64,000 bases of DNA from Spirosoma sp. KUDC1026 (GTDB taxonomy: Bacteria; Bacteroidota; Bacteroidia; Cytophagales; Spirosomataceae). The translations under genes and the position numbers were made by a program. The DNA is taken from assembly GCF_013375035.1 (NCBI RefSeq), contig NZ_CP056032.1:5516001-5580000 (forward strand), written 5' to 3'. This document shows, piece by piece, positions 26,266-34,169 of the stretch. How positions within the stretch are numbered: position 1 is the first letter of the stretch; every line of letters starts with the position of its first letter. A model generated the notes under the pieces. The model was not told the origin of the DNA and did no database searches. It saw nothing but the letters and a program-made list of their open reading frames with translations.

Positions 26266-27675
26266 TTATTGGATTGCCAGTTCGGGCTTTATGTGATTGT
26301 CGGTACGGAACGAGGAAGACAGCAGGTGCTGAATAAATTCCGGTTTGTCGCCCCAATACAAATGAACGTAGGAGGCAACGGTATTGTGCGTACGGTAAAG
26401 CTTTGTGTTGACGGGTACACCTTTGGCGTTAGTCACCGACGCTATGGAAGTCTGGAGCATTGGCTCCTGTTGCGTCGAATAATGAAATTCATGCCCTTTT
26501 AGCGTCATACCATCCCAGTCAACGATGCGATAGCCGAGCGTTAACTTCGGAGAAAGCATAGAGGTGGTTATGTTCAGTACGCCCACCATTGGCCATGCCG
26601 TACTGTTATTGCGTTGAACTGACTCCGTTTGGATTGACTGACTCAGATACATCAGCCCCCCACATTCCGCGTACGTGAGGCCACCTGCCTGACAATAATC
26701 GCCTATACTGGTACGCATGGCTATGTTTTCACTCAGTTGCTGAGCATATAGTTCGGGATAACCACCGGGCAGGTATAGAAAGTCTGTTTCAGGTAACTCC
26801 TTGTCGTGTAAAGGACTGAAGAATGTAACCCTACCCCAACGAGCCAGTACGTCCAGGTTTTGCTCGTACGTAAAGGTAAATGCTTCGTCTCGCGCGACGC
26901 TAATGCGAAGGTTGCTTTGGGCGGAGGGCTGGGGGGGTGGGGTGTAGGATTGGGGGCTCGGGTTAGGTCTTTGGGTAACCGCCAGCAGTCGATCCAGATT
27001 AATCGTTTTAGGCAGTTCCTCCGCAATAGCCTGAATGATCTGTTCATAGTCCGTTTCCGCAGAAATATGCAGCCCCAAATGCCGCGACGGAATGGTGAAG
27101 CGCGGGTTTGAAGGCAGGTAACCCAGCGGTTCCACGCCCACGTCGGCGCAGGCATCAGCCAGGAACCGATAATGCGACGCTGAGCCGACGTTATTGAAAA
27201 TGGCTCCGACCAGATTGATACCTGTATAGAAATGCTTGAAGCCGTACAGCAGTGGCGCTACCGAGTAAGCCATCGCTTTCGCATTGACAACCAGTACGAC
27301 CGGAATATCCAGCAATTCGGCAATCGATGCGCTACTACCCTGCATCCGGTCGGCCCCGTCGAACAGGCCCATCACCCCTTCCGTGATCGCCACATCGGCA
27401 CCGCTGGCGTACCGTTGGTAGGAATCCACTACGTGTTCAGGTGACGACATAAACAAATCCAGATTGATGCTGGGCGGCACTCCGCTATGTGCCTCCCCGC
27501 TGGCGGCAGTCTGATGATGCCGCGTATCGATATAGTCCGGACCGCATTTGAACGGCTGCACCCGTAATCCTCGATTCGCCAGCGCCCGAAGCAACCCGAG
27601 TGTCAGTGTCGTCTTACCGGAACCGCTGGCCGGAGCGGCCAGCAGAAACTGAGAAAATATACTCTGATTTGACAT
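26266..27675 (-). CDS. cobB: Cobyrinate/hydrogenobyrinate a,c-diamide synthase
   Basis: ATP- and glutamine-dependent amidation of the a and c carboxylates of the corrin ring. The 469-residue protein has the P-loop APASGSGKTTLTLGLLRAL (14-32), the KCGPDYID motif, EGVMGLFDG and NAKAMAYSVAP, and the C-terminal amidotransferase domain with nucleophile Cys338 in TYAECGGLMYLSQ. Length is normal for CobB/CbiA. A proline-rich linker (about 236-254) separates the domains. It is the first clear cob gene of the minus-strand operon, 3 bases before cobN. Since cobalt is inserted late here, the CobB-type substrate (hydrogenobyrinate) is the more likely one. Confidence 0.95.
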   Translation of the reverse strand: MSNQSIFSQFLLAAPASGSGKTTLTLGLLRALANRGLRVQPFKCGPDYIDTRHHQTAASGEAHSGVPPSINLDLFMSSPEHVVDSYQRYASGADVAITEGVMGLFDGADRMQGSSASIAELLDIPVVLVVNAKAMAYSVAPLLYGFKHFYTGINLVGAIFNNVGSASHYRFLADACADVGVEPLGYLPSNPRFTIPSRHLGLHISAETDYEQIIQAIAEELPKTINLDRLLAVTQRPNPSPQSYTPPPQPSAQSNLRISVARDEAFTFTYEQNLDVLARWGRVTFFSPLHDKELPETDFLYLPGGYPELYAQQLSENIAMRTSIGDYCQAGGLTYAECGGLMYLSQSIQTESVQRNNSTAWPMVGVLNITTSMLSPKLTLGYRIVDWDGMTLKGHEFHYSTQQEPMLQTSIASVTNAKGVPVNTKLYRTHNTVASYVHLYWGDKPEFIQHLLSSSFRTDNHIKPELAIQ

Positions 27676-27734
27676 TCAACAAGCAGCTAGAGAACTGGTC
27701 CAGGCATCATTCCTAATGACTTTTCACTACGTCC

Positions 27735-28304
27735 CTAGACCCGTAACGAACCACGGAACCCTCGGGCGCTGTAGTATGAGGAAGCACCATTATGGTACAC
27801 AAAAACCGTATCATAGCGCCGATCGCAAAACAAAGCTCCGCCTAGTTTACGAATGGCAGCAGGTGTTTGTATCCAGCTTGACGTTTTTAGGTCGAACGGT
27901 CCAATCTGCTGCAACTGCCGATACTGCTCCTCCGTCAGGAGTTCGACACCCATGGCAGCAGCAGCAGCATCAACATTATTTTCGGGGCGATTATCTTTTC
28001 TCAATTCCAGCGCTTCCCGATCATAGCAAAAACTTCTACGTTCTTTGGGACTCTCGGCTGAGCAGTCATAAAAAATATACTCCCCCGTCTTCGAATCATA
28101 CCCGACAACATCAGGCTCCCCGCCGGTCACTTCCATATCATCGAGCACCCACAGTTTTTCGGGATTGGCATCTAGCTTTTTCTGTACATCAGCCCAGTCA
28201 AGATTCTTGTGCCGGTTTCTGTTTTTCTCGAAACGGGCTTTCAAAAGGCGGAGTAGTTCGTCACGCTGTTCGGGCGACAGTTCCTTTTTGTTGGCTGTTG
28301 TCAT
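27735..28304 (-). CDS. DUF4256 family protein
   Basis: A 189-residue soluble protein of the DUF4256 family, function unknown. Recognisable parts are LSPEQRDELLRLLKARFEKN, the W-containing LDANPEKLWVLDDMEVTGGE, DVVGYDSKTGEYIFYDCSAE and the C-terminal CDRRYDTVFVYHNGASSYY. The ATG at 28304 is preferred to an upstream in-frame start because the family sequence begins there. It precedes cobB by 59 bases on the same strand and could lead the cob operon, but DUF4256 proteins are not known B12 enzymes, so this may be chance. Confidence 0.85.
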   Translation of the reverse strand: MTTANKKELSPEQRDELLRLLKARFEKNRNRHKNLDWADVQKKLDANPEKLWVLDDMEVTGGEPDVVGYDSKTGEYIFYDCSAESPKERRSFCYDREALELRKDNRPENNVDAAAAAMGVELLTEEQYRQLQQIGPFDLKTSSWIQTPAAIRKLGGALFCDRRYDTVFVYHNGASSYYSARGFRGSLRV

Positions 28305-28548
28305 TATGTCTTTTCTGCTTCCGAGGGGTCGTAGATGGGCCTCGATGATCAAGGTTGTAAAGGAAATAGACGAAGCTCGTAACTCAATGCATCTTTAGGC
28401 AAAGGCGAGCCATTTTCTGATCAACGTACAATCTGATTATTTTGTAAAGGGCAGTTGATGAATAAGATAAGTGCTCGCGGGAAACGTAAAACGATTGAGT
28501 CAAGAAAAGTAACTCAGTCCGTATAGGACAGAAGTACAGCGAAAACTA
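28305..28548. other. Divergent intergenic region between DUF4256 and the second riboswitch
   Basis: No gene is visible. It should hold the promoter of the minus-strand cob operon, but no clean TAnnTTTG with a -33 element was found on that strand. No B12 box occurs in the minus orientation, so the biosynthetic operon seems not to have its own riboswitch here. Confidence 0.5.
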
Positions 28549-28556
28549 TACTTTTG
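28549..28556 (+). promoter_or_regulatory. Probable -7 element for the second cobalamin riboswitch transcript
   Basis: TACTTTTG, identical to the octamer before the first riboswitch, lies just upstream of the aptamer. Confidence 0.5.
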
Positions 28557-28564
28557 CCCCTGTT

Positions 28565-28781
28565 TTTAGGTGCGCTTCCGCCGGGAAGCGCTTAAAAGGG
28601 AATCCGTCGCGCTGCCCGTCAGTGTTAATCGGAGCAGTCCCCGCTGCTGTATAGTTCACACAAACATTCTGACAATCAGGCCACTGTTCCTCATCAGGAA
28701 TGGGAAGGCGTTGGGATCGAACGAGCCAGAAGACCTGCCCAGAAACGTCATAAACCGGTGTGCTTTCGGGACGAAAGGCAG
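28565..28781 (+). promoter_or_regulatory. Cobalamin riboswitch controlling the transporter/BtuB unit
   Basis: The aptamer shows GGGAATCCGTC, GGAGCAGTCCCCGCTGCTGT, GCCACTGTT, GGGAAGGCG and the B12 box AGCCAGAAGACCTGCC at 28724-28739. Like the first riboswitch it is followed, 22 bases later, by a hairpin with GCTTTCGG..GAAAGGC (28762-28779). A possible terminator stem lies at 28797-28833. Both downstream genes are transport genes, as expected for repression by cobalamin. Confidence 0.93.
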
Positions 28782-28796
28782 ACAGGAAGTCAGATA

Positions 28797-28833
28797 GGGT
28801 GCGCCTACTAACCGGCGGACACCCCTGCTTTTT
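28797..28833 (+). terminator. Possible riboswitch expression-platform terminator
   Basis: GGGTGCGCC can pair with GGCGGACACCC (one small bulge) and is followed by CTGCTTTTT. It lies between the second cobalamin aptamer and the first gene. Pairing was judged by eye. Confidence 0.45.
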
Positions 28834-28879
28834 GTACGCGCTTTTTACGGGTTTGCCACCACATCAACCGAACAAGCGC

Positions 28880-29509
28880 ATGATCAATCCGCTACTTATC
28901 GATTCGTTACTGCTGGGTGTGCAGCACTCCTTCGAACCCGACCATATGGCCGCCGTGTCGGTGCTGGCCTCCGAAAAAGGCAAGTCAGGAGGGCATCACA
29001 TATGGCGTATCATCTGGCGATCGTCGCACTGGGCGCTGGGCCATTCGTTCACCCTCATTCTGTTTGCCTGTCTGGTGCTGCTGGTCAAATCAGCGCTGTC
29101 GCTCAACATTGCCGAGCAGGTCGAACTGGCCGTCGGCCCGTTGATGATCTGGCTGGGGATTGTGGCCATCCGGCGGAATCACCAGCAGACGCACGAGCAT
29201 TTACATCCAGCACCGTCCACTACGTTCAGCCGGTCGTTCTGGGTCGGTATGGTCCACGGCCTGGCCGGTACGGGCGGTGCCTGCACGGTAGCTCTGACGC
29301 TGGCGGCCAGCGATGCGGCCACAGCCGTTTGGATTATTGTGCTGCAAAGCGCGGGCATCATCGTCGCCATGACTCTCTACGGCTGCCTGCTGGCTTTTTC
29401 ACTGACCAAAGTAGTCGACCGGTGGCAGACGGCGGTTCGGGTTATCAACTATGCGGTGGGCATCTTCTCCATTGCGATCGGCATTTACACGCTGGTCGAC
29501 ATTCTTTAA
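28880..29509 (+). CDS. NicO/HupE-like cobalt or nickel transporter
   Basis: A 209-residue membrane protein with about six helices. The first helix contains the metal-transporter signature GVQHSFEPDHMAAV (His-x4-Asp-His), followed by SSHWALGHSFTLILF and, later, GMVHGLAGTGGACTVALTLA, features shared with NiCoT/NicO and HupE-like permeases. A His-rich loop (HQQTHEHLHP) sits between helices 3 and 4. The ATG at 28880 starts the first helix; the longer frame runs through the riboswitch. Control by a cobalamin riboswitch and its partner BtuB gene 15 bases downstream argue for cobalt as the substrate. Confidence 0.85.
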   Translation: MINPLLIDSLLLGVQHSFEPDHMAAVSVLASEKGKSGGHHIWRIIWRSSHWALGHSFTLILFACLVLLVKSALSLNIAEQVELAVGPLMIWLGIVAIRRNHQQTHEHLHPAPSTTFSRSFWVGMVHGLAGTGGACTVALTLAASDAATAVWIIVLQSAGIIVAMTLYGCLLAFSLTKVVDRWQTAVRVINYAVGIFSIAIGIYTLVDIL

Positions 29510-29524
29510 TCGTAACAAGTATTC

Positions 29525-31735
29525 ATGAAACACCGCTACTATCTTGTTCTAGGTAGCTCGATCCAGACCCTTGCTTGTCTGGGTGCAACAGCAACGCTTA
29601 GTATACTTAACTCTTTACAGGCGCAATCGATCCCTGCCGACACACTACGAAGCCGGGCGCTGGAAGAAACGATCGTTACAGCCACCCGTTCGGAAACCCG
29701 TCGCGACCGGGTTCCGCAGCAAATCGACATCATCACCCGACGTGACATCGAGCAAACGCCGGCCACCGACGTAACAGATCTGGTCAAGAAGCTAGCGGCT
29801 GTCAATGTCATTCAGTATCCTAACTTATCGTCGGGCGTTGGCATCCGGGGATTCCGTCCGCAGTTCTCGGGACTGAACCAGCGAACGCTGCTGCTGATTG
29901 ACGGGCGTCCGGCGGGGGCCACGAATTTGTCGACCATTGGACTCAACAACGTAGAGCGGGTCGAAGTGCTGAAAGGGCCCGCATCGGCGCTGTATGGCTC
30001 GCAGGCCATGGGGGGCGTCATTAACGTCATCACCCGGCGCTCCACGGGACCGCTGCGGGGCAATGCCTTCGCTGAGTATGGTTCGTTCCAGACATATCAG
30101 GCGGGGGGAAATGTTGGCGGCAGTCTAACCAACCGGCTCGACTTCGATGCATCGGTCAACTACCTCCGGCGGGCGCAGGATTACCGAATCGGAAAAGGTA
30201 ACCTGTTCCGGAATTGGTTAAAAGGCGATCAGGCCGTAAAATACTACAGCAACAAACCGGCCGAAACGATCGATGATCGCAAGGACGATGGGCAGATCCG
30301 GCCCAACACCAAGCTCACCTACTATTCCGGTTCGCTAAGGCTGGGCTATCAGATCAGTACTAACTGGCGAGTGGACGTACGGGGCGAAAAATTCATTGCC
30401 GACGACGTTGAATCACCCGGCGACATTACCTACGGCACCACGCAGGCCAGCCTGAAAGATGTTAATCGGCAGGCGGGAGAGGTTGCCCTGCGGGGTCAAC
30501 TGGCGGCTCACAAACCGACGTTACGGGTCTTTGCTTCCGGCGAAAACAATTTCAACCAGACAACCAACGTATCGGGCAAGCCGGTTACCCCGTTCCTGTC
30601 GTCAAATACTGCGAACCGCTGGCAGGGCGTTCAGCTCCAAGATAACTGGCAACTGGGGGGTCATCAGCTTACGGTTGGCTACGATTATCTAAATTCCAGT
30701 ACGTCGTCTCGTAGCTGGAGCGACGGCGTTACCGAAAAAGCGCCTACGCAGCCCAACTACTCGATTCGGTCGTCGGCGTTCTACGCGCAGGGACAGCTGG
30801 CCTTCGGCGGAGATCGTTTCCTGTTGCAGCCCGGTCTGCGGGTGGATGATATTACCTTCTCCGTCAAGGAAACGCCCCTGCTCACTACGTTCAAGCCGGG
30901 CAAAACAACCAATCCGTTCGTTAGCCCTAATCTGGGCGCGTCGTTGCGGCTGGCACCCAGTTGGCAGTTGAAAGGAACCGTGGGTCGGGCGTTCGTCACG
31001 CCTGATGCGTTCAACGTAGCCGGTTATTCAGAAACCCGCACCTCGACCGGGCGTATCACGATCACGACGGGCAACCCCAATCTGACCAACGAGAACAGCA
31101 TCAGCTATGACCTGGGACTGACGTTCAGTCGGCACAAAGCGGGTTTCCGGGCCGGTGTCACCTACTTCAACACGGACGTACGCGATCGGATCGCCCGGAT
31201 CGTGACGCAGGTGAACGAGAAACAGGCCAACGGTGATGTGATCGTCGCGCGGGCTACTTACGTCAACGCGGCCGACTCGGACCTGCGGGGAATCGAATCG
31301 GAAATCAGCTACGATTTTGGCGCCCTGACCGCCTATCGGTATTCGCTTCGGCTGTTCGGTAACGCCACAACCATGCTTCGTTACAGCGAAACTCTTGTTA
31401 GTACCGACGGTAGTGCTACCCAGCGGGACATTGCCAACGTAGCGAAAATGAACCTGAACGCTGGTCTTGAATACGATTCGTTCAGGGGGTTACAGCTGCG
31501 TTTATTGAGCCGGTACATAGGACATCGCAAAGACACAGATTTTACGGATGCTGCCAACCCGGAGATCCAGTATCCGGAATACCTGGTGCTCGACCTGAGC
31601 GCATCCTACACGCTGGCTAAACATCATACGCTGGGACTACAGATCGCTAACCTGACCGACGAGAATTACTACGAAAAACGGGGCTACAACCTGCCCGGTC
31701 GCTCGTTGTCGGTCCGCTACCGGTTTTCGTTTTGA
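29525..31735 (+). CDS. TonB-dependent vitamin B12 receptor, BtuB-like
   Basis: Outer-membrane TonB-dependent transporter for cobalamin or cobinamide, 736 residues. A signal peptide (about 1-34) is followed by a TonB-box-like EETIVTATRSE, a plug domain with VGIRGFRPQFSG, LLLIDGRPAGA and VEVLKGPASALYGSQAMGGV, and a beta-barrel ending in GRSLSVRYRFSF with terminal Phe. There is no N-terminal carboxypeptidase-like extension, so it is not SusC-type. The riboswitch upstream and the coupled cobalt transporter gene support a corrinoid ligand. The gene converges with a TonB-domain gene 17 bases away. Confidence 0.92.
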   Translation: MKHRYYLVLGSSIQTLACLGATATLSILNSLQAQSIPADTLRSRALEETIVTATRSETRRDRVPQQIDIITRRDIEQTPATDVTDLVKKLAAVNVIQYPNLSSGVGIRGFRPQFSGLNQRTLLLIDGRPAGATNLSTIGLNNVERVEVLKGPASALYGSQAMGGVINVITRRSTGPLRGNAFAEYGSFQTYQAGGNVGGSLTNRLDFDASVNYLRRAQDYRIGKGNLFRNWLKGDQAVKYYSNKPAETIDDRKDDGQIRPNTKLTYYSGSLRLGYQISTNWRVDVRGEKFIADDVESPGDITYGTTQASLKDVNRQAGEVALRGQLAAHKPTLRVFASGENNFNQTTNVSGKPVTPFLSSNTANRWQGVQLQDNWQLGGHQLTVGYDYLNSSTSSRSWSDGVTEKAPTQPNYSIRSSAFYAQGQLAFGGDRFLLQPGLRVDDITFSVKETPLLTTFKPGKTTNPFVSPNLGASLRLAPSWQLKGTVGRAFVTPDAFNVAGYSETRTSTGRITITTGNPNLTNENSISYDLGLTFSRHKAGFRAGVTYFNTDVRDRIARIVTQVNEKQANGDVIVARATYVNAADSDLRGIESEISYDFGALTAYRYSLRLFGNATTMLRYSETLVSTDGSATQRDIANVAKMNLNAGLEYDSFRGLQLRLLSRYIGHRKDTDFTDAANPEIQYPEYLVLDLSASYTLAKHHTLGLQIANLTDENYYEKRGYNLPGRSLSVRYRFSF

Positions 31736-31752
31736 GATGAACAAGTACGTTT

Positions 31753-32196
31753 TTACAGGATCGTAAATAAAACGGGCAGGCTGGTCCGTACGTTGACAGC
31801 CTGCTCGTTTTTCTGACCGGGAATCCAGTCCGGCATGCCCTTAATAACCCGCACGGCTTCTTCGTCGCAACCGCCACCTACACTCTGCGTGACTTGTACG
31901 TCGGTAATCTTACCAGTGCTGGTCACGACAAAACCCACGATCACCTTGCCCTGAATTCCGGCGCGCTGTGCTGCGGCAGGATACCGGAGATTCTGCATGA
32001 GATACGTATTCAACCCTGTTTGCCCGCCGACCGGCGCCGGTGGCTGATCGACAACGGTGTACACTTCACCAACTAGTCCGGATGGGTTCGGATCAACATT
32101 TTTCCGGGAACACATCAGCGTCAGCATCATCAGGCAGACCGCCAGTACGTAACGTTTCCAAACGGAGTAGACAGTTCGGGGGTTATCGTTTAGCAT
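31753..32196 (-). CDS. Lipoprotein-like protein with TonB C-terminal domain
   Basis: A 147-residue protein. The N-terminus has a hydrophobic segment ending in a possible lipobox (MMLTLMC, Cys at about 29). The rest is a TonB C-terminal domain with NLRYPAAAQRAGIQGKVIVG and FVVTSTGKITDVQVTQSVGG. A normal TonB has a long proline-rich periplasmic spacer; here only about 25 residues separate the two parts, so it is unlikely to span the periplasm as energy transducer. It sits convergent to the BtuB-like receptor gene. Its role is unclear. Confidence 0.85.
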   Translation of the reverse strand: MLNDNPRTVYSVWKRYVLAVCLMMLTLMCSRKNVDPNPSGLVGEVYTVVDQPPAPVGGQTGLNTYLMQNLRYPAAAQRAGIQGKVIVGFVVTSTGKITDVQVTQSVGGGCDEEAVRVIKGMPDWIPGQKNEQAVNVRTSLPVLFTIL

Positions 32197-32219
32197 ACAA
32201 AAAGTCTATTTCTGGTGAG

Positions 32220-32405
32220 ATGAGAATCTTTTTTCTGATTTTTCTATCCTTAGTTCTGAGTTACGGTATTGTTGCTTTCTGGACTGGCGACTGGAACGCC
32301 ACCCAGTGGGACACGGATAAATCGGAAGCATCTAAACTAATTGGTGGAGCAATTCTCCTGTTCTTCTTTATTCTCTTCCAAAACAGGCTCAACTGGCCAA
32401 AGTAA
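32220..32405 (+). CDS. Small membrane protein of unknown function
   Basis: A 61-residue protein starting at ATG 32220 with two hydrophobic segments (FFLIFLSLVLSYGIVAFW and LIGGAILLFFFILF) joined by a short charged loop DTDKSEASK. It is divergent from the TonB-domain gene, starting 23 bases from that start codon. I do not recognise it. The composition argues for a real membrane peptide rather than a chance frame. A longer frame from 32040 overlaps the TonB gene and is not preferred. Confidence 0.55.
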   Translation: MRIFFLIFLSLVLSYGIVAFWTGDWNATQWDTDKSEASKLIGGAILLFFFILFQNRLNWPK

Positions 32406-32422
32406 TGCTTGAGAGAGGCATC

Positions 32423-33148
32423 TCAGAGTAGAGATGTTTTGGATATGTAGACGACACCCCGCCCGTTTTTGCTGTTGCAAAACGAGAAGCCCTCACCCGA
32501 ATGTCCTCGTCCACAGACGGCATCGGTAGCGGAAATATATAGTCGTTGCTGACTATCCAGATACAGACTACGCAGCTGGTGTAATTGGGGCAGGTCAATT
32601 CGACGGCCAGCAGACGTAACGATACCCGGCGTTTCAAAAATGCCGGTCGTAGCCGTCGGACCATTCAGGAACACCTGATTGATTTTGTAGCTTACCCCGG
32701 ACGAGTTGACAACAGGGCTAATCGAAAACTTATTGATCGCCTGACCAGAAGACGAGGAAATCTCAAAGGCTGGATTATGGCGCGTATAAGCCTTCCAAGT
32801 CTTGCCATCATCAACACTGTAATTGCTGGCGTTGGTTAAAAACTGTCCGTTCGCTAAACCCGTCATCGTAAACAGAGTATCCTGTTGTTTAACAACGCTG
32901 AACATGCCATGACTTTGGAAGGGTAACACCTCCTGCCAGTTTTTCCCCTGGTCAGTTGAGCGGAATACGTTAGTTCTTGTCGCAATCAGCAGGGTTTTCT
33001 CCCAGCTTCCCCACACGCCCTGAATCTCGGCATCAACGGGAGCGCGAAGGGTGTACCAGTCCTGGTATTCGGGTGCTACGGTATCGGGCTCTATGCCTTT
33101 ACAGGATAATACCAGCGCCAGTAAGACGGAGTAAAGCAGCGTTTTCAT
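32423..33148 (-). CDS. Lipoprotein with BNR/sialidase-like repeats
   Basis: A 241-residue secreted lipoprotein. The ATG at 33148 opens a lipoprotein signal (TLLYSVLLALVLSC, lipid Cys at 16). The mature part has short beta-propeller-like repeats with Asp-box features, such as VFRSTDQGKNWQEV and YSVDDGKTWKAY, found in sialidases, photosystem-assembly and exo-alpha proteins. There are too few repeats to form a full propeller, and no catalytic pattern is visible, so an enzymatic role is not claimed. A longer frame to 33316 exists but lacks the signal. It is divergent from the LytTR gene. Confidence 0.7.
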   Translation of the reverse strand: MKTLLYSVLLALVLSCKGIEPDTVAPEYQDWYTLRAPVDAEIQGVWGSWEKTLLIATRTNVFRSTDQGKNWQEVLPFQSHGMFSVVKQQDTLFTMTGLANGQFLTNASNYSVDDGKTWKAYTRHNPAFEISSSSGQAINKFSISPVVNSSGVSYKINQVFLNGPTATTGIFETPGIVTSAGRRIDLPQLHQLRSLYLDSQQRLYISATDAVCGRGHSGEGFSFCNSKNGRGVVYISKTSLL

Positions 33149-33337
33149 GATCGTTGATGCGCGTAAATTGACATTTCTCAGACTTAATCGAAAAAGGATC
33201 AGCCAGGCAATTTCTAACGGTGATTTCAGGGTATTTACTATAACTTCCGGGCAATCGCGAGCTGTACAGCATTGTAAAAATAGTCGATTCCTGACAGCAC
33301 TCTGCCAGACAACCACGCTCGTTGAACAGCATTTCCT

Positions 33338-33345
33338 TATTTTTG
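33338..33345 (+). promoter_or_regulatory. Probable -7 element of the LytTR regulator gene
   Basis: TATTTTTG matches TAnnTTTG exactly and lies 33 bases before the ATG at 33379. No good -33 partner is present at the usual distance. Confidence 0.4.
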
Positions 33346-33378
33346 GCTATGTAATTCTATTTCCGCTGCCCTTTTTGT

Positions 33379-34158
33379 ATGACTAGTCCGCTCCGCTGCG
33401 CCATTATCGAAGACGAACCGCTAGCGCAGCAATTACTCGAAAAGTACGTCCGTCGTGTTCCCTCGCTTCAGCTGATTGCCACCTTCGATGATGCCATCAG
33501 CGCGTTCGAGCAGCTACCCGCTCAGCAGCCCGAGGTTATCTTCCTAGACATCAATATGCCCGAAATGACGGGGCTGGAATTTCTACAGGCCTACCCGTCA
33601 CCCCATCCCTTAGTGGTCATGACCACGGCAAACCCCAATCATGCCATCGAAGGTTTTGATCTGGGCGTGGTGGATTATCTACTGAAACCCATTGCCTTCG
33701 ATCGGTTTCTTAAAGCCATTGGCCGGGTCAAGGAACGAGTACCTAAACCGGCACAGGCCCCACCAGCCAACAACTCATTGGCCGATTCGGTCAGCCTGCC
33801 CATTCCCAGCCCGGCAACAATGGAACCACCAGCGGCTGATTTTATCTATCTCAAAACGGATAAGAAACTCGAACAGATTCACCTCAATGAGCTGGTCTAT
33901 GCCGAAGCGCTGGGCGATTACATCAAGGTTTTTCTGCCGGATCGATTTGTGGTTACGCACCTCACGATGACCAAGCTGGCCGAAGTTCTCCCTACTGATC
34001 GCTTTCTGCGGATCAACCGGTCGTTTATCATCCAGCTTCGTCACGTCAAAGTGCTGGAAGGCAACTCGGTCCGACTATCGACCGGCGACAGTCTGATCAT
34101 CGGACCGAGGTATCGGGATGCCGTTAAAGAGCGGATCCGACGGGAGCAGATTGGCTAG
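33379..34158 (+). CDS. LytTR-family response regulator
   Basis: Two-component transcription factor of 259 residues. The receiver domain (about 5-120) has the acidic pair Glu11-Asp12, the phosphorylation site Asp57 in VIFLDINMPEMTG, and Lys103 in DYLLKPIAF. A Pro/Ala-rich linker (about 125-150) leads to a C-terminal LytTR DNA-binding domain with YLKTDKKLEQIHLNELVYAE and FLRINRSFIIQLRHV. The nearest histidine kinase, of the matching LytS type, is at 36740-37879, beyond an intervening outer-membrane protein gene on the opposite strand. They are likely partners. Confidence 0.93.
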   Translation: MTSPLRCAIIEDEPLAQQLLEKYVRRVPSLQLIATFDDAISAFEQLPAQQPEVIFLDINMPEMTGLEFLQAYPSPHPLVVMTTANPNHAIEGFDLGVVDYLLKPIAFDRFLKAIGRVKERVPKPAQAPPANNSLADSVSLPIPSPATMEPPAADFIYLKTDKKLEQIHLNELVYAEALGDYIKVFLPDRFVVTHLTMTKLAEVLPTDRFLRINRSFIIQLRHVKVLEGNSVRLSTGDSLIIGPRYRDAVKERIRREQIG

Positions 34159-34169
34159 TGACAAGCGGT

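Noticed and set aside
25561-26502. Plus-strand 313-residue open frame antisense to cobN and cobB
   Set aside because: It lies fully opposite two strong genes, has low-complexity Arg/Gln-rich sequence and matches no family; long antisense frames are expected in GC-rich coding DNA.
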